A stretch of DNA of 23,444 nt. It comes from a virus. The notes beneath the pieces were generated by a model that saw only the letters and a list, made by a program, of their open reading frames with translations, was not told the DNA's origin and searched no databases. Within the stretch, counting starts at the first letter, position 1. Each line of letters begins with the position of its first letter. Both the position numbers and the translations under genes were made by a program. Below, one piece after another: positions 7,261-15,900 of this stretch. The stretch is from IMG/VR virus record IMGVR_UViG_3300035196_000402, positions 1 through 23,444 of that record, one strand, 5' to 3'.

Positions 7261-7449
7261 ATGAAAATCGAAATAATAAAAGACCATGAAGCGGGATTAA
7301 TTAAAGGTCAATTAAAAGACATTCCCGATCATCTAGCAAAAAGAATTATTGCCGATGGAATCGCAAAAGAAGTAAAAGAGAAGTCCGAGAAAGCACCGAA
7401 AAAAGACAAGGCAGAAAAGACACCTGTTAAAAACAAGTCGAAGAAGTAA
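7261..7449 (+). CDS. Small Lys-rich protein following capsid
   Basis: A 62-residue protein. The first half (DIPDHLAKRIIADGIAKEV, about 20-38) resembles the short motif found in many phage proteins encoded between the capsid and head-tail connector genes, where an LAxRLIxxGxA helix follows a small beta hairpin. The second half is a disordered, strongly basic run of Lys alternating with Glu, Pro and Asp. The function is not established; binding to DNA or to acidic capsid surfaces is conceivable for the tail. First gene after the terminator. Confidence 0.6.
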   Translation: MKIEIIKDHEAGLIKGQLKDIPDHLAKRIIADGIAKEVKEKSEKAPKKDKAEKTPVKNKSKK

Positions 7450-7459
7450 ATCAAAATAA

Positions 7460-7966
7460 ATGGGAACTTTCGTAAATACAAGCGATTTTACAAACGGTGA
7501 TATTTTAATCTCTCAAAGTTCGGCAACAGAGCAAGAACTTGAGCCGTATATCGATCTTTTAGAGGTTAATGTATTGCAGGAGTTGTTTGGTTCAGAACTT
7601 TACGGTTTATTTATGGCCGATTTAGTAGGGGGAGTTCCACAGGATGCACGTTTTATAGCTGTATTTGATGCATTTTACGACGACTCGGATAACATCGCTA
7701 GTAGGTCCGAAGGGATTAAAAAGATGCTAATGCGTTTTATTTACTTCGATTTTGCACGTAACCAACCGTATCAAAATACACCAGTAGGAACAGTAAAAAA
7801 CCAATCCGAGAACAGCACGAACGCGAGTAGCCCTTCTTTTGGATTGACTATCAAATACAATTATGGCGTTAATTCATACCAGGCAATAGGTCGTAAAATG
7901 ATATTGGATTCTACAACATACCCAGAGTACAACGGAATAGCAAAAAGAAAAGCAATTTTTATCTAA
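7460..7966 (+). CDS. Head-tail adaptor (connector) protein candidate
   Basis: A 168-residue protein in the position of the first head-tail connector (gp6-like adaptor). The opening (TSDFTNGDILISQ) and the helical region with EPYIDLLEVNVLQELFGSELYGLF, followed by LMRFIYFDFARNQPYQNTPVG, resemble adaptor proteins of Bacteroidota phages that dock on the portal (I associate this pattern with the DUF6712 type). The C-terminus ends YPEYNGIAKRKAIFI. It ends exactly where the next gene begins, with no spacing. Confidence 0.7.
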   Translation: MGTFVNTSDFTNGDILISQSSATEQELEPYIDLLEVNVLQELFGSELYGLFMADLVGGVPQDARFIAVFDAFYDDSDNIASRSEGIKKMLMRFIYFDFARNQPYQNTPVGTVKNQSENSTNASSPSFGLTIKYNYGVNSYQAIGRKMILDSTTYPEYNGIAKRKAIFI

Positions 7967-10372
7967 ATGGCTCAAATAAGAACTAAAGATACAGTCGACG
8001 CGGTTAAAGAATTAGTTTCTCAACTAACGCCTATCTTTATAATTAAGGAGGCTACAGACAACGGAAACGGCACTTTTACACTCTCAACAAATCGCACCTA
8101 TTGGCTCACCATAAACAAGCGAATTACAATAGATTCAATCGAGTACAGGATTACGGCCTTTGATATAAACGTATCTATTACAATTAAGCCAATCACAACG
8201 GGCGATCCAATCCCTTCGATAACGTTTTTTACCATTCCTGCACCTCTGTTTTTTCACGGTGTTACGCTTATGGCTATCGACGAACAAGGCAAGCCAAAAG
8301 ACCCCAACGAAAGAACGCCGTTTGTATGGCTTTATGAGATATTAGACGAAACGGTAATACGGGACGAATTTGATCCGTGGGGGCGTAATTCTAAGCCTCA
8401 GTTATTTTTCATGGATGAGTCTAGCCTTGCAAATTGGACATCTGCACAGCATAAAACAAATGTGCTTGAACCTATGAGGCAAATGGTTGAATTGTTTTTT
8501 GAAAAGATAAACGATTTCCAAGGTGACAAATACAAAGAGATTTTAAATAGTTCGCAAATTGCGCGGGCAAATTGGGGTAAGTTTATAACAGATTTAGGCA
8601 GTGTAAAAAAGTTTTTCAATGAAGACCTTTCAGGTCATCAAATCGGCTTTGATTTCACAATGAGTAAAACCGAGTGCGATACTCGATCTAAAAATGTAGT
8701 ATCATGTGGTTTAACTGCTCAAGTTACAACGGTATCGGAAACTGCGGTCGGTCAAAATGATGGAATTGCAATAGCTACGCCCTTAGGAGGGTTTGGTCCT
8801 TTTACTTATTCATGGAGTGGACCGAGTGCTTATTCGTCAAGTTTACAATGCATCGTTGATCTAGAACCTGGAATTTACACGGTGGTAATAACCGATATGG
8901 GCGTAGAAAGTTGCTCAGACCAAGAAAGCGGAACAGTTGCGGCGGCGGGCAGTGCTTGTGCTTTGGTTATAGATAGTATTACATTTACAGAACCGTCTTA
9001 TTATGGAGCAAGTGACGGAACAGCAACAGTAAACTACTCAGGAAATACTGGAAGCGTTCTAATAGAATGGGACAACGTTCAAACTTCCCAAACTGCCACA
9101 GGATTAACGGCGGGGCGTAGTTGCGTTGTTGTTGTTGATACTGGATCAATAGGATGTTTTAAAATGGGTTTTGTAAATATAACTAATGGGGCTGCATTAT
9201 CATTTAGCTCAAACGCAGCCTCTAGTACAATATTTGGCGTTACTTACACGGGAATTAATACCCTTACATGGACAGACGGAACAGATAATTATACAGGTAC
9301 ATCAGTTACTTTTGCAAACTGGAATGATTCAACCGTAAAGAATGTCAGATTAGATGTAGATGATCCCGAAAATATTATTGGATTTATAGGCAATGCGTTT
9401 AATAATAAGGGCATTATTAGCATGAATTGGGGCGGTATGGCCAATATTTCAGGCGTAATAAATTGTAATAATAATCCAAATTTCACTACTCTTGTAGATG
9501 CACCAGCAACCAATACCATTACAGAGCTTCAATTTTTTGATGCTTATTTATCATCGTTTAATTGGGACAACTATCAGCAATGCGAGTATCTAAGGCTCGA
9601 TAATAATACAAACTTATCTAGTATTACGCTAACTGGTATAACTGCATCCTTAAAGTATTTTAATTATGGTTTAGGTAGTGTGAATATAGACCTTAGTAGT
9701 TTTTCAAACTGTACATCGGATTGTGATATAACTTACACAGGTACAGGAACATTTACACCTCCAGTAATGGGAACTGGATCTATTGACGATGTTGTAATAA
9801 TGAATATTTCTAATAGCACGTTAGATTTAAGCAGCTGGACAAAAGCAAGTTCCAATGCTAACTGGAAGGTGGAAGGTTGCGCAAACCTAACAACCCTTAA
9901 TTTGCCTACGACAACGATAGGACAAATCAATCCAAGAATTAGAGATAACCCTAGTTTAATAACGTGTGATCCTAGCGGATTTTTCGATGTTGAGGGAGAG
10001 TATCAATTCAATCTTAACACATCATTAACTTTATGTCCATTCCCAACCGTAACTATTTCTAGCAAAATTAATTTAACGATGGGTAATAATCTTTTAGGTT
10101 ATAGTGACATAACTGTAATGAGTGGTCTGTTCGGATTCAATAACGTTATCATTCAATTATTAAATAACTCTATGTCAACTATCGTGGTTAATCATTACTT
10201 GATCGATATATTATCTATGGTTTCAGGAGAAAGCCCAGGAGGTGACTATACAGGTAGAGCAGTAAGCATAAACGGCACAAATGCAGCCCCAGATGGTTCT
10301 AGTGGAGGTTATGACGGCGATCAAGCCGTAATTGATTTGGTAGCTCTAGGATTTACAATAACAACTAGTTAA
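7967..10372 (+). CDS. Neck protein fused to SprB-like and LRR-like modules
   Basis: An 801-residue chimeric virion protein. Residues 1 to about 242 look like a neck or head-closure domain of Bacteroidota phages (TNRTYWLTINKRITIDSIEYRI, then a helical WLYEILDETV...LEPMRQMVELFF section), in the gene position expected for that role. Residues about 243-323 form a SprB-type repeat (GGFGPFTYSWSG, then LEPGIYTVVITDMG and a closing Cys), and about 329-404 a second, more divergent copy. Residues about 405-760 are Asn/Thr/Ser-rich with irregular leucine-rich-repeat-like units (CEYLRLDNNTNLSSITLTGI). The C-terminus ends in a cap, INGTNAAPDGSSGGYDGDQA then a short helix and GFTI. SprB repeats are known from flavobacterial gliding adhesins. 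I infer that the extra modules project from the neck and bind the host surface; family calls for the repeats are by pattern only. Confidence 0.75.
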   Translation: MAQIRTKDTVDAVKELVSQLTPIFIIKEATDNGNGTFTLSTNRTYWLTINKRITIDSIEYRITAFDINVSITIKPITTGDPIPSITFFTIPAPLFFHGVTLMAIDEQGKPKDPNERTPFVWLYEILDETVIRDEFDPWGRNSKPQLFFMDESSLANWTSAQHKTNVLEPMRQMVELFFEKINDFQGDKYKEILNSSQIARANWGKFITDLGSVKKFFNEDLSGHQIGFDFTMSKTECDTRSKNVVSCGLTAQVTTVSETAVGQNDGIAIATPLGGFGPFTYSWSGPSAYSSSLQCIVDLEPGIYTVVITDMGVESCSDQESGTVAAAGSACALVIDSITFTEPSYYGASDGTATVNYSGNTGSVLIEWDNVQTSQTATGLTAGRSCVVVVDTGSIGCFKMGFVNITNGAALSFSSNAASSTIFGVTYTGINTLTWTDGTDNYTGTSVTFANWNDSTVKNVRLDVDDPENIIGFIGNAFNNKGIISMNWGGMANISGVINCNNNPNFTTLVDAPATNTITELQFFDAYLSSFNWDNYQQCEYLRLDNNTNLSSITLTGITASLKYFNYGLGSVNIDLSSFSNCTSDCDITYTGTGTFTPPVMGTGSIDDVVIMNISNSTLDLSSWTKASSNANWKVEGCANLTTLNLPTTTIGQINPRIRDNPSLITCDPSGFFDVEGEYQFNLNTSLTLCPFPTVTISSKINLTMGNNLLGYSDITVMSGLFGFNNVIIQLLNNSMSTIVVNHYLIDILSMVSGESPGGDYTGRAVSINGTNAAPDGSSGGYDGDQAVIDLVALGFTITTS
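8693..8935 (+). repeat. SprB-type repeat module 1
   Basis: Encodes about residues 243-323 of the neck fusion protein. The pattern of a SprB repeat is seen: GxxGPFTYSWSG, a variable loop, a Leu-Glu-Pro-Gly turn, YTVVITD and a terminal Cys. This is the better-conserved of the two copies. Confidence 0.65.
8951..9178 (+). repeat. Divergent SprB-like repeat module 2
   Basis: Encodes about residues 329-404 of the neck fusion protein. It keeps the order SDGTATVNYSGNTGSVLIEW, then TGLTAGRSCVVVVDTGSIGC, which parallels module 1, but the GG/YSW core is altered. A second, decayed or specialised Ig-like copy. Confidence 0.5.
9179..10369 (+). repeat. LRR-like, Asn/Thr/Ser-rich repeat region
   Basis: Encodes about residues 405-801 of the neck fusion protein. 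Irregular units of roughly 20-25 residues with Leu/Ile/Phe at beta-strand positions and Asn or Cys turns (for example LRLDNNTNLSSITLTGI and LTTLNLPTT) suggest a solenoid, ending in a cap with NGTNAAPDG. Spacing is too irregular to define unit borders by eye. Confidence 0.45.
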
Positions 10373-10375
10373 TAA

Positions 10376-10561
10376 ATGGAAGAGAATTTCACAAAGCCGA
10401 TAAGATTAATTTATAGCATTGATTATAATTGCTATACATTATTTACGTCTGGTAAGACTTATTTTGATGAATCAAAATACAGCGTTAAATATTTCGATAC
10501 TATTGAAGAGGTTAGAGATTTTTTAACTAGCGAGGGAATAGACATAGTAGAATTTAATTAG
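10376..10561 (+). CDS. Small protein of unknown function
   Basis: A 61-residue acidic protein with no membrane segment or Cys cluster. The second half (YFDTIEEVRDFLTSEGIDIVEF) looks like a beta-strand, helix, strand unit, as in small phage accessory proteins with an amphipathic FxTxEEAxxFL helix, but I do not recognise a family. It starts four bases after the neck fusion gene and precedes the promoter of the tail tube gene. A role as chaperone or partner of the neck protein is possible only by neighbourhood. Confidence 0.5.
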   Translation: MEENFTKPIRLIYSIDYNCYTLFTSGKTYFDESKYSVKYFDTIEEVRDFLTSEGIDIVEFN

Positions 10562-10580
10562 TAATAAATTTTAAAAACAT

Positions 10581-10588
10581 TAACTTTG
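10581..10588 (+). promoter_or_regulatory. Candidate -7 promoter box before tail tube (TAACTTTG)
   Basis: TAACTTTG matches TAnnTTTG in the 68-base gap before the probable tail tube gene. The -33 element is weak (TTAG at 10558-10561, 19-base spacer). It would give a leader of about 35 bases. Together with the terminator after the gene, it would make this a separately expressed unit. Confidence 0.5.
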
Positions 10589-10629
10589 AACTAGCTAAAT
10601 ATAAATATTAACAACTAAATTTTAAAATT

Positions 10630-11583
10630 ATGATACCAGTATGTAATTGTGCCGATGGGAGCACTATCCAAAACTTTGGAGGCTTTGAAAAATGTAGTAA
10701 AGGAATCGGTATTCCTTTGAGTATAACGTTTAACACAGAAGAAACCGTTGGTGGTTTAGTTAACGGAATGATTCTAGCGAGTGAAACTCCTAATCAAGCT
10801 TTTTTTGATAGTAAGTATGGAAACCAAGTTGTCGAAGATAGATGGTTAAGATTAGATGGTATAAAGCAATATGATGCGCCGCCAGTTGATCCAAATACTC
10901 AAGAATTTGACGATGGCTCAAGTTATGTTTTAAATAAAAACAGTAAAGAGGTTTCCTTTATAATCGTAACACCAGAAGCTAATAAGATGTTAGCAAAAGT
11001 AGAGGCGTCTGTAGAATGTCGTGGAATGTTGGCATCTTTTGGTGATTCTTTTGATAATTGGGTAGGTGAAAGCGACGGTACTAACTTTAAAGGGCGTAAA
11101 ATCCAAGATGGTTCTTTTTCCGCTAGTGTTATCGATAGAACAGACGGGAGCGTATCTCAATTGGTTATCAAATTCAAATGGGATCGTTCGGCTCTTGAGA
11201 CTTCTGTAGATTATATTGCTTCATCATCAATGGATGGTTATTCTATTAAAAATGATACCATTGATTTAATCGATGCAAGGATAGTTTATGGTGCATCTTT
11301 AACTACTGGAATCGCTTTCAATGTACATTCAGATATAGGTGGAGTTTCTAGCAGGTTGCCTTTGGGCGGGCTTACAGAGGTAAATCTAGAAGCTTACAAT
11401 ATTACTGATTCACAACTTGAACCAGGAACGACAAGCGAGGCAACTGTAGGCGATTATATATTCACATATACAACGCCTATTGCAGTTGGAAAGGATATTA
11501 CAATTAGACCTGTAACTAATCCAATCCAAAAAACTTACGACTGTAAGGCTTTAGTTGCTACATTATTTGCAACGTCTGCTTAA
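10630..11583 (+). CDS. Probable major tail tube protein
   Basis: A 317-residue beta-rich protein in the slot between the neck genes and the tape measure gene. It has its own promoter box upstream and a strong terminator downstream, matching a product needed in many copies. The N-terminus is unusual (CNCADGSTIQ then FEKCSKGIGIPL), with three Cys in the first 22 residues. The middle contains TPEANKMLAKVEASVECRG and a segment KGRKIQDGSFSASVIDRTDGSVSQLVIKFKW that reads as tube-like beta hairpins; the C-terminus (about 240-310) could be an Ig-like decoration. I did not find a diagnostic motif, so the call rests on position, size and expression signals. Confidence 0.65.
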   Translation: MIPVCNCADGSTIQNFGGFEKCSKGIGIPLSITFNTEETVGGLVNGMILASETPNQAFFDSKYGNQVVEDRWLRLDGIKQYDAPPVDPNTQEFDDGSSYVLNKNSKEVSFIIVTPEANKMLAKVEASVECRGMLASFGDSFDNWVGESDGTNFKGRKIQDGSFSASVIDRTDGSVSQLVIKFKWDRSALETSVDYIASSSMDGYSIKNDTIDLIDARIVYGASLTTGIAFNVHSDIGGVSSRLPLGGLTEVNLEAYNITDSQLEPGTTSEATVGDYIFTYTTPIAVGKDITIRPVTNPIQKTYDCKALVATLFATSA

Positions 11584-11621
11584 AACAAAATGAACGCGTA
11601 ACATTGGAACCGCGCAGCTTT

Positions 11622-11652
11622 AAACCCTTATCCATTTGGATAGGGGTTTTTT
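11622..11652 (+). terminator. Strong intrinsic terminator after tail tube gene
   Basis: AAACCCTTATCC (11622-11633) pairs with GGATAGGGGTTT (11638-11649) over 12 positions with one G-T wobble and a four-base loop, followed by a run of six T (11647-11652). It lies about 40 bases after the tail tube stop. It is the strongest hairpin I see in the window. Confidence 0.9.
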
Positions 11653-11655
11653 GTT

Positions 11656-11663
11656 TATATTTG
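11656..11663 (+). promoter_or_regulatory. Candidate -7 box just after terminator (TATATTTG)
   Basis: TATATTTG matches TAnnTTTG four bases after the terminator T-run. A TTTG at 11635-11638, in the terminator loop and arm, is 17 bases upstream, slightly short for a -33 element. Its predicted start near 11670 would give a leader of about 12 bases for the gene at 11682 and would restart transcription of the tail genes. Confidence 0.5.
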
Positions 11664-11681
11664 GTAAAACATTATAAAGAC

Positions 11682-11984
11682 ATGGAAATAGTTATACAAA
11701 ATATTAGATTTGTTTATCCAGGCTGTAAAATGCTAACAAAAGAAAAACTTTACGCTTCTTATGGGGACAAAGAAATAAATGGAAGCAAAGGCAAACCAAC
11801 GCACCACAATTTAAACAAGCACAACGCGGATAGAGTTTTCGAAGCATTGGAGCAAGCGATAAAAGACAAAATCGAGATCGACAAGCGAGATAAGGAAGCG
11901 GCAAAACCCAAAACGATTGAGGTTGTAAAGGTGGAAAAGACCGAGCCAAAAAAGAAAAAGAAATCCACAAAAAACAATAAATAA
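11682..11984 (+). CDS. Small Lys-rich protein in tail module
   Basis: A 100-residue protein of unknown function. The first half (MEIVIQNIRFVYPGCKMLTKEKLYASYG) may form a small fold; the second half is helical (NADRVFEALEQAIKDKIEIDKRDKEAA) and ends in a strongly basic tail (KKKKKSTKNNK). I start it at ATG 11682; an in-frame start at 11604 is possible on paper but would place the terminator stem and promoter box inside the coding region. Stop and next start overlap (TAATG at 11982-11986). It lies in the tail assembly region, but nothing identifies its job. Confidence 0.62.
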   Translation: MEIVIQNIRFVYPGCKMLTKEKLYASYGDKEINGSKGKPTHHNLNKHNADRVFEALEQAIKDKIEIDKRDKEAAKPKTIEVVKVEKTEPKKKKKSTKNNK

Positions 11985-12466
11985 TGGGTGATTTTTTCGG
12001 AGCTTTTAGAGAGTTGCGGGATAGGGTGTCATCAATTAATCAAAATGTATTAATCAATACCATTTTAAGCCGTCCAGAGTACCAAAAATTCATTATAGAA
12101 CTCAATACGGAGGTACAACTATTCGAGCTCAATGTGGACTCGGACGGCATTAAATTGGCTGCGAATCGTTCAGGGTATTCTATTAATACGCTAAGGATTT
12201 CAGCGGAGGAGGGACGGCCAAAGAGAGGGCGGGATCGCGTCGATTTACACGATACAGGCGATTACTATAGAAGTCACGCCGTTGAAATCGGATCATTAAA
12301 AGACAATTATTTCACAATGTTATCGGACGCTCAAAAAGATGACACCGATTTGATAGATGAGTGGGGGCCTGTGTTGGGGCTTACTGTGGATAGCATGAAT
12401 AAGCTTTCCGAGTTTATACTATTGGCATTTTTGCCGCTATTATTAGAAGAGATTCAAGATGTATAA
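11984..12466 (+). CDS. Tail completion or minor tail protein candidate
   Basis: A 160-residue protein. Its centre has VDLHDTGDYYRSHAVEIG (about 87-104), similar to the LxDTGxLxxS pattern of HK97 gp10-like tail completion proteins, preceded by helical N-terminal sequence and a charged patch (GRPKRGRDR). The C-terminus is a hydrophobic helix (LSEFILLAFLPLLLEEI, about 141-157). This would suit a protein capping the tail or joining it to the head, but the order here, after the tail tube, is not the usual one, so a minor tail role is equally possible. Overlaps the next gene by 8 bases. Confidence 0.5.
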   Translation: MGDFFGAFRELRDRVSSINQNVLINTILSRPEYQKFIIELNTEVQLFELNVDSDGIKLAANRSGYSINTLRISAEEGRPKRGRDRVDLHDTGDYYRSHAVEIGSLKDNYFTMLSDAQKDDTDLIDEWGPVLGLTVDSMNKLSEFILLAFLPLLLEEIQDV

Positions 12467-12929
12467 AGGGATCGACGACATGCCTCAAGCGGTTTGGCGG
12501 GAACTGGAAAAGACAGAAGATATTAGGTTAATATACAAAGAGCCGCGAAGGGTTACAAGGCGCAAACGTGTAGCCGTAAAGCAGCGATACGAAGATATAA
12601 AAGACGAGTATTTCAACGAAATTTCAATGAATGCAGACCTAGAAAATTATTTGATGAAGTTGGTTAAACGTGAAATACTGCGTACTAAATTGTCTCTAAA
12701 TAATGATAATTATTTGCAAACTTTGTACATGAAAATAGACATGGAATTAACCGCTCTTAATCCAAAAGGTGAAAGCTCAGATAAAAAATACTATGAAAAT
12801 AAAGCTATTTTGACTAAATACATGGGCGGGAATTATATTGATGAAAATAAAGTCAGTGTGCGCGAGTATGATAGTTACATGAAAATGTTGATAAAGGATT
12901 CAGAGAGGGCAGCGGCAAAAACCCAGTAA
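12459..12929 (+). CDS. Tail assembly chaperone candidate
   Basis: A 156-residue, helical and basic protein placed directly before the tape measure gene, where tail assembly chaperones usually are. The opening (MYKGIDDMPQAVWRELEKTEDI) resembles proteins at this position in other Bacteroidota phages as I recall them. A basic cluster (EPRRVTRRKRVAVKQR, about 28-43) and long helices follow. It overlaps the preceding gene by 8 bases in a +1 frame, but I see no clear slippery site, so a frameshifted G/GT style product is not supported. Assignment is positional. Confidence 0.45.
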   Translation: MYKGIDDMPQAVWRELEKTEDIRLIYKEPRRVTRRKRVAVKQRYEDIKDEYFNEISMNADLENYLMKLVKREILRTKLSLNNDNYLQTLYMKIDMELTALNPKGESSDKKYYENKAILTKYMGGNYIDENKVSVREYDSYMKMLIKDSERAAAKTQ

Positions 12930-12941
12930 AATAAAATTCAC

Positions 12942-12949
12942 TAAATTTG
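12942..12949 (+). promoter_or_regulatory. Candidate -7 box before tape measure gene (TAAATTTG)
   Basis: TAAATTTG matches TAnnTTTG in the 43-base gap before the GTG start of the tape measure gene. No good -33 element is visible 19-21 bases upstream, so this box is weaker support than those at 3899 and 20606. Confidence 0.38.
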
Positions 12950-12972
12950 TATAAATCGAATCCTTTTAATTA

Positions 12973-15900
12973 GTGGCAACAAAAAGAATACAGCACGACG
13001 ATCTATTTGAGCCAAAGATCGCGAAAGGAATCATTAAGGAGCTCAATGACCTTATAGACAAAGGCGAAGAAACCGAAAAGACACTTAAAGGCATTTTAAA
13101 AGTATTGCAAGACATCGACGGGATTAAAACAGCCGAAGAGTTCAAAGCATTTACGGCACAATCTGAGAAGCTAACCAAGGCACAAAAAGAACTAGTAAAG
13201 ACTGAACAGGAACTGGCAAAGGTTCAAGAGCGTATCATTAAGGATATTGAAAAGCAAGCCGAAGCAAATAAGAAACTTTCTAAAACCGAGGCCGACAAAA
13301 TAAAGTTAATCAACAGGCTAAACGAGGCCAATTCTACTAGAGTAGAAGGTAATGAAGTTTTAAAAGTTCAACTACAGGAACAAAACAAAGTTAATAAAAA
13401 CAGGGCAAAAGAGGCCTTAAACTTAATAGGTGCATATGAAAAAGAATCAGCAACGCTCAATAAATTAAGGAAAAAGTATAAAAACTTAGCTGTCCAGAAC
13501 AAGGAAAACACTGAGGAGGGCAAAGATTTATTAAAAAATATTACCAAGTTAGACAAAAAATTAAAGGACGTTGATGACACTGTAGGTCAAAACCAAAGGT
13601 CGGTAGGCAAGTACGAAAAGGCGCTTTCTGGATTGAATAACACAATAGGCAAGTTAGGGGTTATTGCCTTAATTGCTAAAGGATTTCAAATCCTTAGCGA
13701 TCTATTCGGATCGAGTAGAGAAGGCGCTCTCGAGTTACAGATTGCCCTGTCAAAATTCACAGAATCGGCAAAAGTTTTTGTTAATAATTTTATAAAATCG
13801 TTAACAGGTATTAAAGATGTAATATTTGGCGTTATAGAGGCAGCCGTTGGAGCGTTAGCGCCATTATTAACAACGCTCATAAAAACCCAACTATTAGCAC
13901 TTAAAGCGGCAAGGTTTGCAAAGTCATTAATAGGAACAACGGAAAAACTAGACAGCGCAATAAGTGGACTTGAGGCAGGATTGAGATTAATAGATTCAGC
14001 CAGTTTTAGTGATGGCCTGGACAGAATTTCAGAAGGAGCGGAGAAAGTTTCTAAGGCTTACGAGGGAACTGTTGAAACAACATCCAAAGCCATAGAAGCA
14101 CAAGAAAAATACTTAAGACTTCAATTAAGAACCAGAATCGAGATTGAACAGCTAGAAAAATCACTGGCGGGATTAGCTGAAAAGAGACAAATACTCCAAG
14201 ATATAAGCGATGATGACACGATAGGGTTCGTTACCAGAGCTAAAGCGGTTAAAAAAGCACAACAGGCGGCGGAAAATTTCGCAGATTTAGAAATAAAACT
14301 AGCGCTAATAAAAGAAAAGTTAACAATTCAGGCCGTTAAGCAGGATTTAATAAGGTCAAATACATTGAGTGAAATTGAAATTGCAGCAATTCAAACAGGC
14401 GAACAGCTCAAAATGATTCTTTTAGATTACGACATCGCGAAAAAAATATCCGACTCCAACGACGAGGCATTTACAGCGGCATTTGTAGAGCGAAGAGATA
14501 AGCAAGTGGAGGCCGAATCTTTCAGAAGAGACCAAGAAGAAAAGAACAGAAAAACAGCGCGGGATGCTTTCGAGCAAGAAAATGATATTTTAACCGAGTT
14601 TACAGAGTTAAAGATCGCGGCAAATGACAAGATAATAAGCAGCGATAAATCCACACTTTCGGAAAGGCAAAAAGCATTTGCAGCAAATCAAAAGTTAGAA
14701 AAGGATTTATTTGACAACAGTATAAATCTAATAATAGAACAGGGTAAAGCCTCTATTGATCTACTTAAAGAAACAATAGATTTAAGGACAGATTTAACGA
14801 AAAAAGAAAAAGAAGAAGAAAAAGCACTACTAGACAAACGAAAAGCACTAATAACAAACGCGGCTATTGAAAAAATACTTAACGAACAAGACATTGTTAA
14901 GCAAGGTATACTTATACGAAACATAGACCTCGGAGAGATTGAGGAGAAAGTACTAAAAGACACTTTAAAACTAAAAAAAGAATTAGCAGAGGCGAGCAAA
15001 GAAGCAGCCGAAGCAACAGAAGAAGCAGCCAAAAGAACAACTGAATTAAATCAAGACATACTTACTCAGGAACGGTTTTTAAAAGGCCAGTTAGAAGATT
15101 TAGACGCGGAGCAGTTAGACAATGAAAAACAACAACTCGAAGAGAGAATTAAACTATTAAAAAAGGATTCAATCGAACGATTAGAACTAGAAAAAGAGTT
15201 GAATGATTTACTAATTGATGAAGCGAAAAATAAAGATGAAATAGAAAAAGAAGCAAGGAAAAATAAATTACAAGAAAATAAAGATCTTATAGATTCAATA
15301 GGAGCCGCGTTTATAGAAGGATTAGACAAGCGAAACGATGCAGAAAACAATAGGCTTGATGCACAAGTTCAAAAGCAAGAGAGTTCCTTGTCTATACAGG
15401 AGCAACGAGCAAGGGACGGTCTCTCTAATACATTAGCATTTGAACAGGAACAACTTGATAAAGCGAGGCTGGCAAAACAGCAGGAACTAGAAAGGCAAGC
15501 CAAAGAGCAGGAAATAATCGCACTCGTACAGGCTTATTATAATCAATTCCAAGAACTATCGAAAGAAGATCCAGACACGGCAGCGGTTAAAGCGTTTACT
15601 AATACGTTACTCGCTAAATCAATCGCAAAAGGTTTGACGGGTTTCATAGATGGAACGGAACTAGTCGAAAGGGATATGAACGGTAGCAAGTTCAGCAGCG
15701 GCCAAGACGGTTACATCGCTAAATTTGACGGTAAAGAAAGGATTTTGAACCCGTCTCAAAATATGGCACTACCCAAAGGAATGAGCAACGACGAACTCGT
15801 GCAGGCTGCAAAAGACTATTCAAACGGTAATACATGGGGCTTTATGCCAACAGTAACAGGATCAACAGACTCGAAAGCCGCAACAAAGGCAATCATTGAA

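Noticed and set aside
11604-11681. Upstream in-frame start for the Lys-rich protein at 11682.
   Set aside because: It would translate through the terminator hairpin and the promoter box.
11948-11954. A_AAA_AAG slippery heptamer in correct phase near the end of the 11682-11984 gene, suggesting a programmed -1 frameshift as in lambda G/GT.
   Set aside because: The -1 frame runs only eight codons before TAA at 11978-11980 and does not join the next gene; the heptamer is explained by the Lys-rich tail.
12459-12466. Overlap of two genes before the tape measure, in +1 relation, as a possible frameshifted tail chaperone pair.
   Set aside because: No slippery sequence or stimulatory structure seen in the overlap, and the second gene has a good ATG of its own.
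14688-15350. Long open frames on the minus strand opposite the tape measure gene.
   Set aside because: They are rich in Ser, Phe and Leu, the expected antisense image of Lys/Glu-rich coiled-coil coding, and have no start context or promoter.
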